From NCBI GenBank assembly GCA_964405265.1, contig CAYONC010000004.1:62001-126000 (forward strand): a DNA stretch of 64,000 nucleotides. The letters run 5' to 3'. This DNA comes from Eshraghiella sp964405265. GTDB lineage: Bacteria > Bacillota > Clostridia > Lachnospirales > Lachnospiraceae. Numbering within the stretch: the stretch's first letter is position 1; each line of letters starts with the position of its first letter. The translations under genes were made by a program, and so were the position numbers. Shown piece by piece: positions 62,552-64,000 of this stretch. The notes below the pieces were generated by a model, which was not told the origin of the DNA, made no database searches, and worked only from the letters and a program-made list of their open reading frames with translations.

Positions 62552-63688
62552 TTATTGAGCTGTTGTTTCTGCTGCAGCGGTTGCCTCAGGCTCAGGTTCA
62601 TATTCGGTTTCCTCAATGGTAGTCTCAGACACTGAATCTGAATCTGACTCTGTTTCAAGTTCTGCAGATGTCACGGAATCTGATTTCGTTTCTAAGGATT
62701 CCGGCGTCTCCGTTTCCGTTCCGGACTGTGTTTCTGTCTCTGCAGGTACAACAACAACTGATATTTCGGCTTTTTTCACATTGCCTTTAATATCTGCTAT
62801 CTGCACATATATATTGTATGTTCCCTGAACACTTATGTCATATGAATCCTGAATCCGTATATATTCCGAGATGTCTTTTCCATATATATCATATGCTTTC
62901 AGATATCTTATAAGTTCTGAACTGCCATGATTTTCTTCAATTTCTATTACTTCCGGAAATTGAATTGAACCTATTTCCGTAGGACACCATGGAGAATTAC
63001 TTGAAATATCCGTAGGATCCCATGTAATATTATCCGGAATTTTAAAATATTCAAGTGCCTGTTTCCCGGTATCTTCATTGATAACACTTATTGTTGAATC
63101 CGATGAACAATTTTCATAAATCCATTTAGCATCCGCCGCCGCAAGCATTATCCCGTCAATTTCTGCAATTTTTCCAATCATATTATAATCTGTGGTTATA
63201 AGCGAATTTCTGTTATAAATTTCACTGTATCCCGCAGTATGAAATGTAAAACCATTACCGAAATCCGTATAGTAACGATAGTATCTGCCTGTATCAGTCT
63301 TTCTCCATGATACTCGTGTATCTCCCGTTGAAAGTATCCCGTCCTTCACTTCTGCTATTTCAGTTGAAACGGCTGCCGGCATACTGTATATGACATTTTC
63401 ATGTGAATCCGTAACATATACCATACAATTATTAATATTGATTATAATTTCATATGTTCCTGACTTTATGGAAGTTGAAACATCCTGTGTATAATCACTG
63501 TCGTCATCAGTATATGCCGTATTGTCATTATCCGTTTCTCGAACCTGCCCGTTATCATTATTTTTTCTTATGGTTATAACTATTACAGCTGTAAATGCTG
63601 CAAAAATCAAAAAAACAGACAGATAAAATATGGTATTACGGCTTTTCCAGAAATCTTTAATACTGCGGCGGTGGGTTGTATATTGCAT
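62552..63688 (-). CDS. Membrane-anchored YkuD-like protein lacking the catalytic motif, with Ig-like domain
   Basis: 378 residues: transmembrane helix (about 20-40), acidic linker, a YkuD (L,D-transpeptidase) fold at about 78-205, a Cry22Aa/HYR-type Ig-like domain at about 240-316 (GKDISEYI, GTYNIYVQIADIKGN) and a low-complexity Ser/Thr/Glu tail. H150 (FTFHTAGYSEIYN) is kept, but the SHGCxRL motif is replaced by E176-I-D-G-I-M-L182, with Gly at the catalytic cysteine, so transpeptidase activity is unlikely. The downstream DAKWIY anchor confirms the alignment. It follows the kinase-like gene by six bases. Confidence 0.75.
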   Translation of the reverse strand: MQYTTHRRSIKDFWKSRNTIFYLSVFLIFAAFTAVIVITIRKNNDNGQVRETDNDNTAYTDDDSDYTQDVSTSIKSGTYEIIININNCMVYVTDSHENVIYSMPAAVSTEIAEVKDGILSTGDTRVSWRKTDTGRYYRYYTDFGNGFTFHTAGYSEIYNRNSLITTDYNMIGKIAEIDGIMLAAADAKWIYENCSSDSTISVINEDTGKQALEYFKIPDNITWDPTDISSNSPWCPTEIGSIQFPEVIEIEENHGSSELIRYLKAYDIYGKDISEYIRIQDSYDISVQGTYNIYVQIADIKGNVKKAEISVVVVPAETETQSGTETETPESLETKSDSVTSAELETESDSDSVSETTIEETEYEPEPEATAAAETTAQ

Positions 63689-63694
63689 TTTCCC

Positions 63695-64000
63695 TTATCC
63701 CTCTTCCGGTCTTATTCCTGTTTTTAATTCAACATATTTTAATATAAGCTCCACAGAATTGTCAATACCAAGCCTGCTGCTGTCTATGCACAGGTCATAG
63801 CTTCTTGAATCAGCCCATTTTTTATTAGAATAGAAATTATAATAATTTGCCCTCTTCTTATCCGTTTTTATGATTACGTCCTTAGCCTTAACTTCCGAAT
63901 AATCATATATTTTTCTTATTCTGTCAATTCTCGCCTGTATGTCTGCTTTTATAAATACAGAGCATACATTAGGCATTTCCTGTAAAACGTAATCCGCACA
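63695..64000 (-). CDS. Cytidylate-kinase-like family protein, C-terminal part (5' end outside window)
   Basis: The minus-strand frame is open to the window edge; 101 C-terminal residues are visible, beginning CADYVLQEMPNVCSVFIKA. This fits the AAA_26/cytidylate kinase-like family (GRCADY... FI.A....R..RI), with KDVIIKTDKKRANYYNFYSNKKWADSRSYDLCID in the typical layout. The substrate of this family is unknown. It appears to be in an operon with the YkuD-like gene. Confidence 0.75.
   Translation of the reverse strand, partial: CADYVLQEMPNVCSVFIKADIQARIDRIRKIYDYSEVKAKDVIIKTDKKRANYYNFYSNKKWADSRSYDLCIDSSRLGIDNSVELILKYVELKTGIRPEEG

Overview
The window is a low-GC chromosomal segment of a Gram-positive, endospore-forming Clostridia member, most likely Lachnospiraceae. 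The sporulation gene spoIVA, the smc-ftsY / ylxM-ffh-rpsP-rimM-trmD-rplS core, four-cysteine L32, LexA beside a YneA-like LysM protein, and strong AGGAGG-type ribosome binding sites support this. No species can be named from sequence alone. Almost every gene is on the + strand. No insertion sequence, prophage or rRNA operon was seen.

Layout. 1-4.3 kb: end of a U32 peptidase gene, then an FtsW/RodA-type flippase-polymerase with its class B PBP and a Nudix hydrolase. 4.3-13.9 kb: tRNA-Leu(CAA), a membrane protein, a zinc-finger membrane protein, polA, coaE, a long FtsA-like protein, a YycJ-type MBL hydrolase, an ACT protein and its UPF0210 partner. 13.9-17.4 kb: tmcAL (minus strand), then pta-ackA. 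17.5-17.8 kb: a c-di-GMP-I type riboswitch whose 3' end overlaps a terminator, followed by a questionable 56-residue ORF. 17.9-42.4 kb: housekeeping block of yceD-rpmF, plsX-acpP-rnc-smc-ftsY, ilvA, trkH-trkA, ylxM-ffh-rpsP-khpA-rimM-trmD, rplS, lepB, rbgA-rnhB-ylqG-ylqH-yraN-pgeF-der-gpsA and spoIVA. 42.5-53.5 kb: a membrane-anchored MutS-like ATPase, rnhA, alaS, a PfkB kinase, a YbaK deacylase, mntP, the divergent SOS pair lexA / yneA-like with two SOS boxes, a TtcA-like enzyme, a DEAD-box helicase and two small proteins.

53.5-60.5 kb holds a complete type II-A CRISPR-Cas system. It has an antisense-oriented tracrRNA, cas9 (1367 aa), cas1, cas2, csn2, a short leader ending in ATTTGAG, and 13 repeats with 12 spacers. 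The tracrRNA can be read with its promoter, 13-nt anti-repeat, bulge, nexus hairpin, a further hairpin and a terminator. Its promoter interlocks with a candidate cas9 promoter. The nuclease and adaptation residues are all present, so the system looks functional. RNase III, the usual processing partner, is encoded 33 kb upstream. The array runs without a terminator into degV.

61.4-64 kb: a XerS-like tyrosine recombinase behind a consensus promoter overlapped by a 38-bp palindrome, then a minus-strand pair: a YkuD-like protein that has lost its catalytic motif and the 3' part of a cytidylate-kinase-like gene.

The most distinctive items are the compact II-A locus with unusual Cas9 N-terminal residues, the riboswitch with no convincing target gene, the palindrome at the recombinase promoter, the inactivated L,D-transpeptidase fold, and the hairpin that hides the spoIVA ribosome binding site. 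All family names come from motif reading without database searches.
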